Both the position numbers and the translations under genes were made by a program. Shown here in pieces: positions 42,163-51,400 of a stretch of DNA of 64,000 bases. The stretch is from contig NZ_JBFRXN010000001.1 of NCBI RefSeq assembly GCF_040947875.1, positions 930,001 to 994,000 of the forward strand. The letters run 5' to 3'. Source of the stretch: Pseudomonas sp. MYb118. GTDB taxonomy: Bacteria > Pseudomonadota > Gammaproteobacteria > Pseudomonadales > Pseudomonadaceae. Position 1 is the first letter of the stretch. Each line of letters begins with the position of its first letter. The notes beneath the pieces are model-generated. The model saw nothing but the letters and a program-made list of their open reading frames with translations. It made no database searches and was not told where the DNA came from.

Positions 42163-43161
42163 TCAAACGTTGGCTGACGCGGGGCGCAAGTTGACCCACA
42201 GGCGAGTGAAACGCTGGACATCCAGGTTCAGTGTCTGGGCGACGGCATTGATGATTCGATCACTGTCTGCCAGCGGGTAAGTGCCCCACACTTGCAGGTT
42301 GGCCAATGCCGCATCGCAGCCAAGATGTCCGTGACGATAGCGGCCAAGTTCATCGAGGAAAGCCTGCAGCGGTTGGCCGTTGGCGACGATCATGCCTTCG
42401 GTCCAGGCCGGCGCGGAGGCTTGCACCGCACGCTGATCGAGCATCCCCAGCGGTCCGAAACGAGCCAGTTGTCCGGCTTGCAGGGCGGTCCGGTTACTGG
42501 CTTGAGTCGGGATGACTTCAAGCGAGCCACGATAGACCGCCAACTGGGTTGAGCCATTGTCAAACTGCCGCATCGTGAAACGCGCCGAAGACGCCTGCAC
42601 CCGAACCTGCGCGGTATTGATCAATGGAGCCGGGTTCAAGGCCGTGTCGATCAAGACCTCGCCGCTGAGTAATCGCAGGTGCCAGCGCTGGTCCGCCATA
42701 CGAGCCTTTATCGCACTGCGGGTATTGAGTTCGAGCGACAGGCCCGAGGCCAGCGCAACGCGTTTCTGCTCGCCCACACCCGTGGTGTAGTCGGCCGTGA
42801 TCCGCGACACCATTTCGCTGTCTCGCCCCACCCAGGCGCCGGTGCCTGCCACCAGCAGCAAGGCCAGGCCCTTGATTGCTCGACGCCTGCTCAGCCCTTC
42901 ATCGGAAGGGAGCAACAGGGCCCGGCGGGCGAGGTTCGGATCACCTCGGGTGCGCAATGAATCGAGCTGCTCGCCCAGGGCCAAGGCTTTTTCCCAGGCC
43001 AGCTCATGCAGAGGGTGTTCACTGCGCCATGCCATAAAGGCGGCCTGCGCCGGCGAATCGAAATTGGCCTCCTGCATCTCGAGCCACCACTCCATCGCCT
43101 CCTCGCACATTTTCGGCGACAGCGATGATTCGCGGGGAAAGGCGCTTGCGCTGATCGTCAT
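42163..43161 (-). CDS. FecR-family anti-sigma factor of the second module
   Basis: This 332-residue single-pass inner-membrane protein has an N-terminal cytoplasmic sigma-binding part (EEAMEWWLEMQEANFDSPAQ, HPLHELAWEKALALGEQL). A transmembrane helix follows SRRRAIKGLALLLVAGTGAW, and the periplasmic FecR domain has GEQKRVALASGLSLELNTRS and LRLLSGEVLIDTALN. It ends with the STN-contacting region VWGTYPLADSDRIINAVAQT. The ATG at 43161 overlaps the sigma-gene stop by four bases (ATGA), which fixes the start over the earlier in-frame ATGs. Confidence 0.92.
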   Translation of the reverse strand: MTISASAFPRESSLSPKMCEEAMEWWLEMQEANFDSPAQAAFMAWRSEHPLHELAWEKALALGEQLDSLRTRGDPNLARRALLLPSDEGLSRRRAIKGLALLLVAGTGAWVGRDSEMVSRITADYTTGVGEQKRVALASGLSLELNTRSAIKARMADQRWHLRLLSGEVLIDTALNPAPLINTAQVRVQASSARFTMRQFDNGSTQLAVYRGSLEVIPTQASNRTALQAGQLARFGPLGMLDQRAVQASAPAWTEGMIVANGQPLQAFLDELGRYRHGHLGCDAALANLQVWGTYPLADSDRIINAVAQTLNLDVQRFTRLWVNLRPASANV

Positions 43162-43664
43162 TGCAGCGATTCCGTCACCAACATGCATCGCGCACCCGCC
43201 TTGATGATATGGCGTTTGACGGTAGCGATTGAAATACCCAGCCGCTCGGCAATGTCGCCATGGCTGAGCCCATCCAGTTGCGACCACAGGAATGCCTTTT
43301 TGACGGCGACATCCAGCTCGCATAGCGCTTCGTCGAGCCGAACCAGCGTCTCGAAAATAATCAGCTGAGTGGCCAGATCCGGCAGCACGCTTTGGTCTTC
43401 CGTCTGGAGTGCATCCAGATAGGCTTTTTCCAGGCGTGCGCGGCGATAGTGGTTGGACAGGACGCTGCGCGCCACCTTGGCCAGAAAAGGCCGAGGCTGG
43501 CGGACTTCAATCGCCTCGTTACTGACCAGCAAGCGCATGAAGGTGTCCTGCATCAAATCAGCAGCGCGGTGTGAGCAGCTCAATTGCCGATACAGCCAGC
43601 TACGTAACCAGCGGTGTTGCTGTTCATAAAGAGCAGTGAGCTGAGCGGTATCGACGGATGCCAT
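43158..43664 (-). CDS. FecI-like ECF sigma factor of the second module
   Basis: This 168-residue ECF sigma factor has region 2 (ALYEQQHRWLRSWLYRQLSC, HRAADLMQDTFMRLL, FLAKVARSVLSNHYRRARLE) and region 4 (ELDVAVKKAFLWSQLDGLSH, IAERLGISIATVKRHIIKAG). It presumably transcribes the receptor gene at 39673-42081 when the ferric siderophore is bound. A Fur-like site lies 25 bases upstream. A TTG at 43676 is an alternative start. The ribosome-binding site is weak. Confidence 0.92.
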   Translation of the reverse strand: MASVDTAQLTALYEQQHRWLRSWLYRQLSCSHRAADLMQDTFMRLLVSNEAIEVRQPRPFLAKVARSVLSNHYRRARLEKAYLDALQTEDQSVLPDLATQLIIFETLVRLDEALCELDVAVKKAFLWSQLDGLSHGDIAERLGISIATVKRHIIKAGARCMLVTESLQ

Positions 43665-43688
43665 GAGCTGCCACAAAGATTTCGCAAA

Positions 43689-43703
43689 TGAGACTTAATA
43701 TCA
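43689..43703 (-). promoter_or_regulatory. Fur box upstream of the second FecI-like gene
   Basis: TGAGACTTAATATCA matches the 7-1-7 Fur consensus TGATAATnATTATCA at 11 of 14 positions, with a perfect TATCA right end. It is placed 25 bases before the sigma start, equivalent to the box at 31254, implying iron repression of both modules. Confidence 0.65.
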
Positions 43704-43956
43704 TATGTGATTGGCCGAGTACCGACAAGAACGCAGAAGGGCGCACTGCATGGCTGGCCTGATGGATGATGGTTGGAGGATCAATATCACGAATTGCTGA
43801 GGAGGGCTGCGGTGATACAAAGAGAGGGACTGATTAGCGGGCCGGAATGGCGTCAGCTTGTTCGAGATGCGGGCGCTGTCCTCTCAAATTGAGGCAAAGG
43901 CAAACCTGCTGCAGGCCAATAGCTGTCATTCGCGAACGCCATGAATAGGCCGATAG
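43704..43956. other. Gene-free stretch with repeat relic
   Basis: No frame with a credible start is present. The last 100 bases (GGCCAATAGCTGTCATTCGC, AATAGGCCGATAGTTAAC) resemble the degenerate GGCC-rich relics near 45.4 and 47.0 kb. Confidence 0.4.
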
Positions 43957-44403
43957 TTAACAGAGCTGGAGGTTTTTGAGCTGCGCGATGTGCGTCGCAT
44001 GAGCGTCTTCAGTCAAGGTGAAGCCGCAGCGCAGGTAAAAAGTGCTCCCTTCAGCGGTGTCGGTGTAAAGACGCACACTTTCAAAGTGCAAGGCGGCGTG
44101 GGCAAGCAAGGCGCTAACGAGTCTCCTGCCAACCTGTTGTCCCCGCGAAGCAGGTGAGACATAAACCCGTCTCAGCCTTCCCGTACGAACATGCGTGAAG
44201 GGATCGACAGACAGACCTCCGATACCCACTAGGTGCTGGTCCTGGTACGCAGATATCAGACATTCGCCTGGTGCATCGAAGCGATTGCTGCCTGAATGCC
44301 ATTCCGAAGTCAGTCGGGTGAGAAACTTGAAACCTTCTGCGACAGCCTCTTTCTCAAGGGTAGAAATTTGTGGCGGGAGGTGCGTGACTTGTTGAATGTC
44401 CAT
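43957..44403 (-). CDS. GNAT-family N-acetyltransferase
   Basis: This 148-residue cytoplasmic protein shows the GNAT core: HLVGIGGLSVDPFTHVRTGR leading to LRRVYVSPASRGQQVGRRLV (acetyl-CoA pyrophosphate loop R-G-Q-Q-V-G-R), then LLAHAALHFESVRLYTD and GSTFYLRCGFTLTED. It transfers an acyl group, normally acetyl from CoA, to an amine; the acceptor is not evident. The ATG at 44403 gives standard domain length; the longer in-frame extension to 44598 has no GNAT content. It may belong to the accessory stretch that starts here. Confidence 0.82.
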   Translation of the reverse strand: MDIQQVTHLPPQISTLEKEAVAEGFKFLTRLTSEWHSGSNRFDAPGECLISAYQDQHLVGIGGLSVDPFTHVRTGRLRRVYVSPASRGQQVGRRLVSALLAHAALHFESVRLYTDTAEGSTFYLRCGFTLTEDAHATHIAQLKNLQLC

Positions 44404-44616
44404 TGGGGGCAATTTTCCCTGATTGAAGTCGGCACGGTTCTGAGCTGCCAGGACATCTTGATGCGCGGGCTGTTGGCTCGCCAGGGCGGCTATCGGCCAG
44501 AAGCAGCCGGTGGAAACCCGAGCGGGGAAGCAGTAGCTTATGTGGCCGTGGGCAACAGATACGTCCCAACTGAACATCCTTTTTATGCCACGCTTCATTT
44601 TGGGTAATTTTGATTA

Positions 44617-44934
44617 ATGGGACCAAAAACTGAAGAGCTGATTTTCATCCTCGATCAGCTAGCAGCTATGCTTGAAAGCGATGGAAATACTCACTGGAGC
44701 AATTGGATGCGACGAGCGAGAGCACGATTGGTAGGCAGTGATTTTTCAGGGATTGAATACCTATTGTCAGCTTATGGCGGAATGGGCTCACTAAATGATC
44801 TAGTTCTTGGTCAAAGCCATAATAATGGCGTTTTTACTTGGAAGCCGGGTCATGTTGAACTGAACGAAAAATTCATGGAATTGAGCAGCAAAGCCTGGCA
44901 GCTAGCGTATGAAATAAAACGCTCTCAAGCATGA
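44617..44934 (+). CDS. Small unknown protein, possibly immunity-like
   Basis: This 105-residue cytoplasmic protein is rich in helix and Trp: MGPKTEELIFILDQLAAMLE, HWSNWMRRARARLVGSDFSG, YLLSAYGGMGSLNDLVLGQS. The SAYGGMGSLNDLVL stretch resembles small conserved proteins of unknown function found in variable Pseudomonas loci. Codon use is lower in GC than the neighbouring operons. The ribosome-binding site is weak. No toxin partner is next to it, so an immunity role is only a possibility. Confidence 0.62.
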   Translation: MGPKTEELIFILDQLAAMLESDGNTHWSNWMRRARARLVGSDFSGIEYLLSAYGGMGSLNDLVLGQSHNNGVFTWKPGHVELNEKFMELSSKAWQLAYEIKRSQA

Positions 44935-45005
44935 TGAGGCACCTAAACAACGCACCCGCAGCCCCGTTTATGCGCCCCTTCACTCCAAACCTTAGATGGC
45001 AGTAG

Positions 45006-45293
45006 ATGAACCCCACTCTCAATACAGCAGCTAATGGGCATCTGACAATCAACTTCAGCGAGTCGTCAGACTCTAGTTGGCTTTCACTATCTGACGACTT
45101 GACCACGCTCCACGGGTTCCAGCGGGTGGGATCACCAGTAATAGGCCTGAGTGAACAAATACATCAAAGTTACCACTGTGCTGAGTTCAACCTCGCAGCT
45201 GGCTGGGACATTTGGGGCGGGTATTACTTGCTCTCAGACACAGCGGCAGGCGATGTTTTTCTGGAAAAATTGTTCCACCAGATCCAAGCCTGA
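45006..45293 (+). CDS. Small hypothetical protein, 95 residues
   Basis: A soluble protein with acidic character (NFSESSDSSWLSLSDDLTTL) and a C-terminal GGYYLLSDTAAGDVFLEKLF. No motif, signal or membrane segment is seen. It follows the 105-residue gene by 71 bases on the same strand and has similar lower-GC codon use, so the two may have arrived together. The ATG at 45006 lacks a strong ribosome-binding site. Not recognised. Confidence 0.5.
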   Translation: MNPTLNTAANGHLTINFSESSDSSWLSLSDDLTTLHGFQRVGSPVIGLSEQIHQSYHCAEFNLAAGWDIWGGYYLLSDTAAGDVFLEKLFHQIQA

Positions 45294-45374
45294 CCGGCGA
45301 TTCCAATCATTCGCTCAGTTGGCTGAAAATGTACCTCGGTGTTGGGGAATGACTGAAAAGGTTGATTGCTGCCT

Positions 45375-45475
45375 CTTTTGAACGGCCGCTTCTGGCCATG
45401 AGCGGACATCGCGTCCGGTCCGTTTTCGACCCATAGCTGACGTCAGGCAATGGATGCTCGTGGCCAATAGCTATA
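45375..45475. repeat. Relic of a dispersed non-coding repeat
   Basis: CGCTTCTGGCC at 45387-45397 recurs with changes at 45845-45856 and exactly at 47018-47028. The stretch also has TTTTCGACCCATAGCTGACG, matching the relic at 39.4 kb. It carries no ORF. Confidence 0.5.
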
Positions 45476-45530
45476 ATTAAGCAACCGGAGTAATCTTTCG
45501 GCCTTCCCGCACAATTGAGGCTAGCAACAG

Positions 45531-45773
45531 ATGACGGAACAGCTTTGCGTGGTGTTCATTCCGGCTCTTTCGGTAGCGTTGCAAAACGCCGAAACGAACA
45601 AAGGCTCTCCACTTACAGAGTCTGAGGCGCTCAAAATCCGTGATCAAGCGACATGCGTTGCAGTTCCATTCGACGTCGCCCTAGGTATGGAGAAGGATCG
45701 TGGTTTCCGGGACTTGGTTGCTGAGGATTGCTGGAATGAATGGCAGCGACTACGGCTCACAATGAAGAAATGA
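45531..45773 (+). CDS. Small hypothetical protein, 80 residues
   Basis: This 80-residue soluble protein reads MTEQLCVVFIPALSVALQNA, then GSPLTESEALKIRDQATCVA and a charged C-terminus. The pattern SPLTESEALKIRDQATCVAV occurs in small conserved Pseudomonas proteins of unknown function; I cannot give a family name. It has no signal peptide or transmembrane helix. It is flanked by repeat relics on both sides (45375-45475 and 45838-45910), which is typical of a variable region. Confidence 0.6.
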   Translation: MTEQLCVVFIPALSVALQNAETNKGSPLTESEALKIRDQATCVAVPFDVALGMEKDRGFRDLVAEDCWNEWQRLRLTMKK

Positions 45774-46049
45774 TCCTCCTGACCTGCACTATTCCTCAGT
45801 CATAAATGCGATCTTCTCCTGCTCATTTCTAGCGAAATGAGAGGCAGCTTCTGGCCGGTTCCTGCCCTTCGTGACGGGCAGCAATCGGCCACGAGTCGGC
45901 CGAAACGTTCCGGCATATCTCGCCGCGCAGCACCCGAGCAGAGTGCCCAGAGTACGCCATCGAGTATCAAGCTCTTGCTGTTCTTGGTGTCAAATAATAA
46001 CTTCCGCTAAATTTATTGCTCACGAAAGTAAGATTTTGTTCTGGTGGGT
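45774..46049. other. Gene-free stretch with repeat relic
   Basis: The stretch at 45838-45910 (GAGGCAGCTTCTGGCCGG, GACGGGCAGCAATCGGCC) is another copy of the degenerate repeat seen at 45.4 and 47.0 kb. The rest is AT-rich and shows no credible gene. Confidence 0.4.
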
Positions 46050-46616
46050 TTAATTATAGATAAAAGTATAGTTCATAATGTAGCTACCTATTTTATTCGT
46101 GCGGGCACTCACCCATACGAGCTGCATTCCCTGTTGCATATTTTTTTCCAAATCCATTTTGTTCGTGCAAAGCTCAATCCAGCGGTTTGTACTTTTATCT
46201 TCGATCCATAGACCTGCCTCGCAACGACCAAATTTCCCCCTGGAAGGTCCGGGGTATCTCAGCTCATATGAAGATTTATAACTAACAATCTCGCCAGGTA
46301 AAAGATAGGCCGCGGTGGCATAACCATTTAGAGATAGAATAAACCCTAAGCAGAACCATCCAGCAAAAGAGTTTAGAGCCTGTATTGCTGTCTTGCGCCC
46401 AGGCCGCTTGTAGAGTGTTCGAATTGCAGCGGTAAGCCCAGTAATGGAGCTGATCAACAGGTATGTACTCCATTCGGGGATCTCAGGCATCAAAATTGTT
46501 CTTGCTGAAATTTTAGAAGCCCAGCCTACATAATAAAGCCATGCGCCAAAAAGCAAAAATACTACCACTGTTAGAACTATTCGTTTTGATTTGCTTTCGG
46601 GTGAACTAGGTTCCAT
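46050..46616 (-). CDS. Membrane protein of unknown function
   Basis: This 188-residue product has hydrophobic segments at IVLTVVVFLLFGAWLYYVGW, WSTYLLISSITGLTAAIRTL and NSFAGWFCLGFILSLNGYAT. A soluble tail of about 80 residues follows, containing CEAGLWIEDKSTNRWIELC. The low GC and AT-rich codons differ from the surrounding Pseudomonas genes, suggesting transfer. Its ATG lies inside the 3' tail of the broken gene at 46577-46915. No family recognised. Confidence 0.6.
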   Translation of the reverse strand: MEPSSPESKSKRIVLTVVVFLLFGAWLYYVGWASKISARTILMPEIPEWSTYLLISSITGLTAAIRTLYKRPGRKTAIQALNSFAGWFCLGFILSLNGYATAAYLLPGEIVSYKSSYELRYPGPSRGKFGRCEAGLWIEDKSTNRWIELCTNKMDLEKNMQQGMQLVWVSARTNKIGSYIMNYTFIYN

Positions 46617-46915
46617 AAGCAGCTCTTGGGGGAAGCAGTAATTGTCGGAGGCAAAAATTTAAGTGGTGACGTCAACGGGGGAGGAAGAAACTCATAAGTC
46701 AACCCTGCCTCATAAAACACCGTTCCCCACTCTAGAAAACCCGGACGGTATTCGCACCGAAGACGAACGATCTGCCCATCCTCTCAGATATAGATTTCTT
46801 CCACCAAAGCGATATCTCCTGGCGCTGCCTCTCGAGAGTTAATCCAATCAGTTAAAACTATTTTTGCTTGGTCAGCGCTGATTAGTTTTATGAGATCGCC
46901 TTTAGACAGTGCCAT
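46577..46915 (-). pseudogene. Nonsense-mutated paralogue of the 32.9-kb gene
   Basis: Reading from the ATG at 46915 gives MALSKGDLIKLISADQAK, DWINSREAAPGDIALVEE, then TGA at 46784-46786, then EDGQIVRLRCEYRPGFLEWG and FYEAGLTYEFLPP. Both sides of the stop align without gaps to the protein encoded at 32933-33283 (DWINSRDAAPGDIAVVKE, GLIVRLECESRPGFHVWG). Thus a full-length gene was broken by one nonsense codon. The frame continues to a TAG at 46577, overlapping the start of the next gene. Expression is unlikely unless the codon is read through. Confidence 0.8.
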
Positions 46916-47256
46916 GTCCCTTCGCCTGGATTTTTACTGATAACAAGTACATGAGCCTATCGACTTTTTAAGACAAAGTCCTTTCTTTTAGTCCGAAGGC
47001 TTCCATTAGACGATGTCCGCTTCTGGCCGAGAGCCACAAGTCGCGAACGCCGGCTCTCGATCTTGAATGCGCAAGCCTTGAGATTGCGCGATTCGCCCCT
47101 CGCGAGCATGAGCGATTGCCTGCGACGTTTCCGAATGTATTGCCGGCTCTGCCTCCCTCCGTCCAATAGCAAATGACATGCCGGGATTGAGCGGTGCATA
47201 TCTTGACTGATAGCATCTAGCTATCAATCTCAATGCTCATTTCAGGAAGGGAATCC
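46916..47256. other. 341-base gap: repeat relic and promoter region
   Basis: No gene is supported. The region 47008-47075 (GATGTCCGCTTCTGGCCGAG, TCGCGAACGCCGGCTCTCGA) is a relic of the dispersed repeat. The last 60 bases carry TTGACT at 47203-47208, a plausible -35, and the inverted repeat listed next. Confidence 0.45.
47208..47226. promoter_or_regulatory. Inverted repeat, candidate operator before the exported protein gene
   Basis: TGATAGC-ATCTA-GCTATCA is a perfect 7-bp inverted repeat, 30 bases upstream of the ATG at 47257 and overlapping a TTGACT -35-like element. Spacing fits a dimeric repressor site. Role inferred. Confidence 0.5.
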
Positions 47257-47919
47257 ATGTCAAAGAAAGTTCTTGCTGTAGCGCTGGCCGCCATGGGGAT
47301 GTTGACCGGTATGCAGAATGCGGTGGCTGAAGACAATCTGTTCAAAAAATATGCGTACGACACGCCGATTGCCAAGTACACCGAGGCAGCAGGCTACTAC
47401 GACTGTTCAGCTGACATAGGGGCTACTGCACGCTGCCTGGACGATGTGGATTTTCTGGATCAGAAGTTCACAGCAGCCCTGGTGTTCAGTGGTGAAAAAC
47501 TGATGTTGGTTTCGCTGTTTGCACCCTATGACCGTGACCTGTTCGGTCGCGCTGTTGGCGCTCTTGCAAAGACATTTACTCTGGTGTCGCTCGCTGACGG
47601 GAAATCCATGCTGGATCTCATTGAGTTGGCGGGTAAAGTAAAAAACAAGGATGAATACACAGCCAAACTCACGAACTATGAGAATGTTGCGTTGGCCTCC
47701 AACGATTTGACCTATTCCTTCGTTGAAGGGCTCACCCCGGCCAAGGGGGCCACCAACGTCCATAGTCTGATGAGTTCAGCGCCTGCCAACACCAGGGGTG
47801 CCGATTTGATCGTCTCTGGTGAGGGTGACGAGTCCAGCATCATCATCAAGTTTTCTTTCCCGAAACTGGACGAAAACAAGCTTGTTCAGCAAGCCAAGAA
47901 GCCAGTCGAGTTGTTCTGA
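47257..47919 (+). CDS. Exported protein of unknown function
   Basis: The 220-residue product begins with a Sec signal (MSKKVLAVALAAMGMLTGMQ, NAVA, cleavage near residue 24). The mature part has a Cys pair (YYDCSADIGATARCLDD) that may form a disulfide, alpha/beta content, and LTYSFVEGLTPAKGATNVHS. It has no named motif. An AGGAAGGGA site supports the ATG at 47257. It has its own promoter-like region and a good terminator, so it is a single-gene unit. Periplasmic location is likely. Confidence 0.75.
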   Translation: MSKKVLAVALAAMGMLTGMQNAVAEDNLFKKYAYDTPIAKYTEAAGYYDCSADIGATARCLDDVDFLDQKFTAALVFSGEKLMLVSLFAPYDRDLFGRAVGALAKTFTLVSLADGKSMLDLIELAGKVKNKDEYTAKLTNYENVALASNDLTYSFVEGLTPAKGATNVHSLMSSAPANTRGADLIVSGEGDESSIIIKFSFPKLDENKLVQQAKKPVELF

Positions 47920-47941
47920 CCTCGTGCTTTCATTTGTGTTG

Positions 47942-47964
47942 AGCCCCGCGACAGCGGGGCTTTT
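47942..47964 (+). terminator. Rho-independent terminator
   Basis: AGCCCCGC-GACA-GCGGGGCT followed by TTT gives a perfect 8-bp GC-rich stem with a T-run, 23 bases after the exported-protein stop. This is the clearest terminator in the window. Confidence 0.9.
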
Positions 47965-48406
47965 GGTATCAGGCGAGAAAAAACTCTGAAAATGCCTGCC
48001 AGATCTTCAAGCGGTTTGCGTCGACAGTTTTCATGCAATATCCCGGAATCTGGATGGCGCCCGGCAAACGAAGGGTAGGGTAGCCCGAAGCATTCAAGCA
48101 GGTGTTCGCCGCCAGAATGGTCCAAACGCTGCCTTCCACAAATAGCGGTTTTCACCCAAAAGCAACCGGTGATCAAACCTCTTTTTTAAACGCACTTTCC
48201 CCCGTCTGCCCCCCGAAAATGCTCAGCCTAGAGCACTTTCTCACGAAAGTATTAGCGCTATTTAACGCGTGCCCCATCAGCCACCCTCCTTTACGGTGGG
48301 TCCACAAGAAACGGTTTTCGGGTCGTAGCAGTTTCTTATCCAGCTTCAACATCACCGATATTGCTGCGCGCCCTTTGCAGTGGTTCTGCCACACAAGGAG
48401 TGTCTC
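47965..48406. other. Leader of the autotransporter gene, no gene seen
   Basis: The stretch contains short minus-strand frames without support. A small inverted repeat ACTTTC-TCAC-GAAAGT lies at 48235-48250. The final AAGGAG at 48394-48399 is the ribosome-binding site of the GTG start at 48407. Confidence 0.45.
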
Positions 48407-51400
48407 GTGGAGGCAACGTTCGGTAGTGCATTCGTCTCGCGTCTGTCCCCACTTTCCCTTTCGATGTGCCTGAGCGTCGGGCTCTGGTTGGGGGCTGCAA
48501 GCCCTGAGGTGATGGCCGCGTGCGCCACGGTGGGTTCGACGGTCACCTGCACCGGCAACCCCGGGTTGTTCACCAATGAATTTGCCAGTCCGGCCAACAA
48601 TCTCACGGTCAACGTCGAGCCTGGCACGCAGATGAATGCTTCCCTCGGCGGCAAGGTGCTGGCGCTGTCCGGGGTGAATATCACGCTGAACAACTCGGGG
48701 ACCCTCGACCCGGCGATTCTCGGCCTGCTGTCGGTGCTCAGTGGCGGCGCGTTCATCGGTACTGGTGCGCCGAGTGTGGTGAATGTGGTCAATAACGCCA
48801 GTGGCATCATGCGCGGCACCGGTGCGCTGTTGGGGCTGAACCTGACCAGCGTCGGTGGCGCGGCGCTGGGGATCAACAATGGCGCGACCGGGGTCACCAA
48901 CATCACCAACAACGGTGTCATCAGTTCCAGCGGCTTGTCGCTTGCGCTGGTGCCGCTGTCGGATACGCCAGTGGTGGCGGTGTGGGGCGGCTCGCAGGTG
49001 AACATGGTCAACACCGGCACCATCCAGGGCCGGGTGGCGTTCGAGCGTTCCAATGCCGGTAATACGTTCTTCAACAGCGGGACGATCCTCGGTGGCGTGT
49101 CGATGGGGGTCAACAGCACGAACACCTTCACCGCCGTCACCGGCTCCAGCGTCGGCGTGGGTGATGGCCTGCAGGTCGACGTGGGGCTGGGCGGGCTGCT
49201 CAACGTCAACCTGACCTTCGCGCCGACCGGGAAGATCGACGGTGGCGCGGGCGGCAATAACTCGCTGGTATTGCAAAACAGCCTGGGCGTCGGCGGCGGT
49301 ACATCCGGGACCGGCATCGCTTCGAGCGCCAGCTATATCAATTTCAATAACCTGATTCTCAACAGCGGCACCTGGACCTTGCAGGGGCCTCTGGTCAGTG
49401 GCAGCACCACGCTCAACGGCGGGCTGGCGCAGTTCGGCAGCAATGCCACGTTCGGCAGCGGCGTGCTGACCGCGAACGGCGGGACGATTCAGCCGACCCT
49501 CCCAGGGTTGAGTCTGGCCAATCTGATCAGCCTGGGCAGCGGTGGCCTGACGCTGACGGGGTCCAATGATCTGAGCCTGACCGGCGTGATTTCGGGCAGT
49601 GGCGGGTTGATCAAATCCAATAGCGGCCAGTTGAACCTCACAGGCGCCAACACCTACAGCGGCGGGACTATCCTCAACGGCGGCAATGTGCAGGCGGGCA
49701 ACAATCAGGCCTTCGGCACGGGAGGCATCACGGTGGGCGGTGCGACCACCTTGCTCGCGCCCGGCACCCTCGCACTGAATAACGCCCTGACCCTCAACAA
49801 CACCCTGATCACCAATAGCGCAGGTGCGTTGACCCTGGCCGGGGCAATCAGCGGTGCCGGCGGCCTGACCAAGACCGGCAGCGGCAGCCTGACGCTCAGC
49901 GGTGCCAACAGCGGCTACAGCGGCCCCACCACCTTGAGCGCCGGCACCTTGCGCGTCGGCAGCAACACGGCACTGGGCAGCGGGGTGCTGAACACCGCCA
50001 GTGGCACCAGCCTGGACAGCACGGCCAACGTCAGTCTGGCCAACAACATTGCGCTGACCGGTAACCTCAACGTGCTCGGCAGCAACGCCCTGACCCTGGG
50101 TGGCGCGTTGTCCGGTGCGGGCGGCATCACCAAGACCGGCAATGCCAGCCTGACCCTCAGCGGCAACAACAGCCACAGCGGCGCCACCGCGCTCAACGCC
50201 GGCACGCTGTTCGTCGGCAGCAACACGGCGCTGGGCAGCGGTGCCTTGAACACCGCCGCCGGCACCACGCTGGATTCCATTGCCGGGGTGTCGCTGGCCA
50301 ACGCCATTAATATTGCCGGCAACCTGACCCTCGGTGGCACCCAGGCCCTGGCGCTCAATGGCCTGATCAGTGGCACCGGCGACCTGATCAAGAACGGCAC
50401 TGCGGCCCTGACCCTGGGCGGCAACAACAGCTACAGCGGCAACACCGCGCTCAATGCCGGCACACTGATCGTCGCAGCCAACAACGCCTTGAGCACGGGC
50501 ACCTTGAATGCCGCCGCCGGGACCACGCTGGACGCCAGCACGGCGGTGACCCTGGGCAACGCCGTGACCCTGGGCGGCAACCTGAACATCGGCGGCTCGG
50601 CCAACCTTACCCTGGGCAATGTGGTCAGCGGTGCGGGCGGCTTGACCAAGAACGGCGCTGCCAACCTGGTCCTCAATGGCGCCAATACTTACCTGGCCGG
50701 CACCACCCTCAACGCCGGCACCCTGACCTTGGGCAACGCCGCCGCTTTGGGCACGGGCAACCTGACCGTCGGTGGCGCCGCGACCCTCGACACCAGCAGC
50801 GCCCTGGCGTTGACCAACAACGTGATCCTCAACAACGCCCTGAGCGTCGGTGCCAGCAATGACCTGACCCTGGGCGGCGTGGTCAGCGGCATCGGCCAGT
50901 TGATCAAGAACGGCGCCAGCAACCTGACCCTCAACGGCGCCAACAGCTATCAGGGCGGGACCACCCTGAATGCCGGCACCCTGACCCTGGGCAACAACGC
51001 AGCGCTGGGCACCGGTGCCTTGACCGTGGCGGGGGCGGGTACCCTGGCCAACAGCGCCAACCTGGCGCTGGGCAATGCGATCAACCTCAACGCGCTGCTC
51101 ACCGTCGGCGGTGCCAACCCACTGGCCCTCAATGGCGTGATCGCCGGCAGCGGCGGACTGATCAAGACCGGCGCGTCGAGCCTGACCCTCACCGGCAACA
51201 ACAGCTACAGCGGCAACACCGCGCTCAACGCGGGGTCGCTGATCGTCGGCTCCAACACCGCTCTGGGGACTGGCGCCTTGAATGCGGCCGCCGGCACCAC
51301 CCTCGACGCCAGTGCCGCCGTGGCCCTGGCCAATAATCTCAATTTGGCCGGTAACCTCACGCTGGGCGGCAGCAACGCGCTGACCCTCGACGGCGTAGTG

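Noticed and set aside
47886..48176. Minus-strand frame of 96 codons upstream of the autotransporter
   Set aside because: Overlaps the end of the exported-protein gene and its terminator; no ribosome-binding site or recognised motif.
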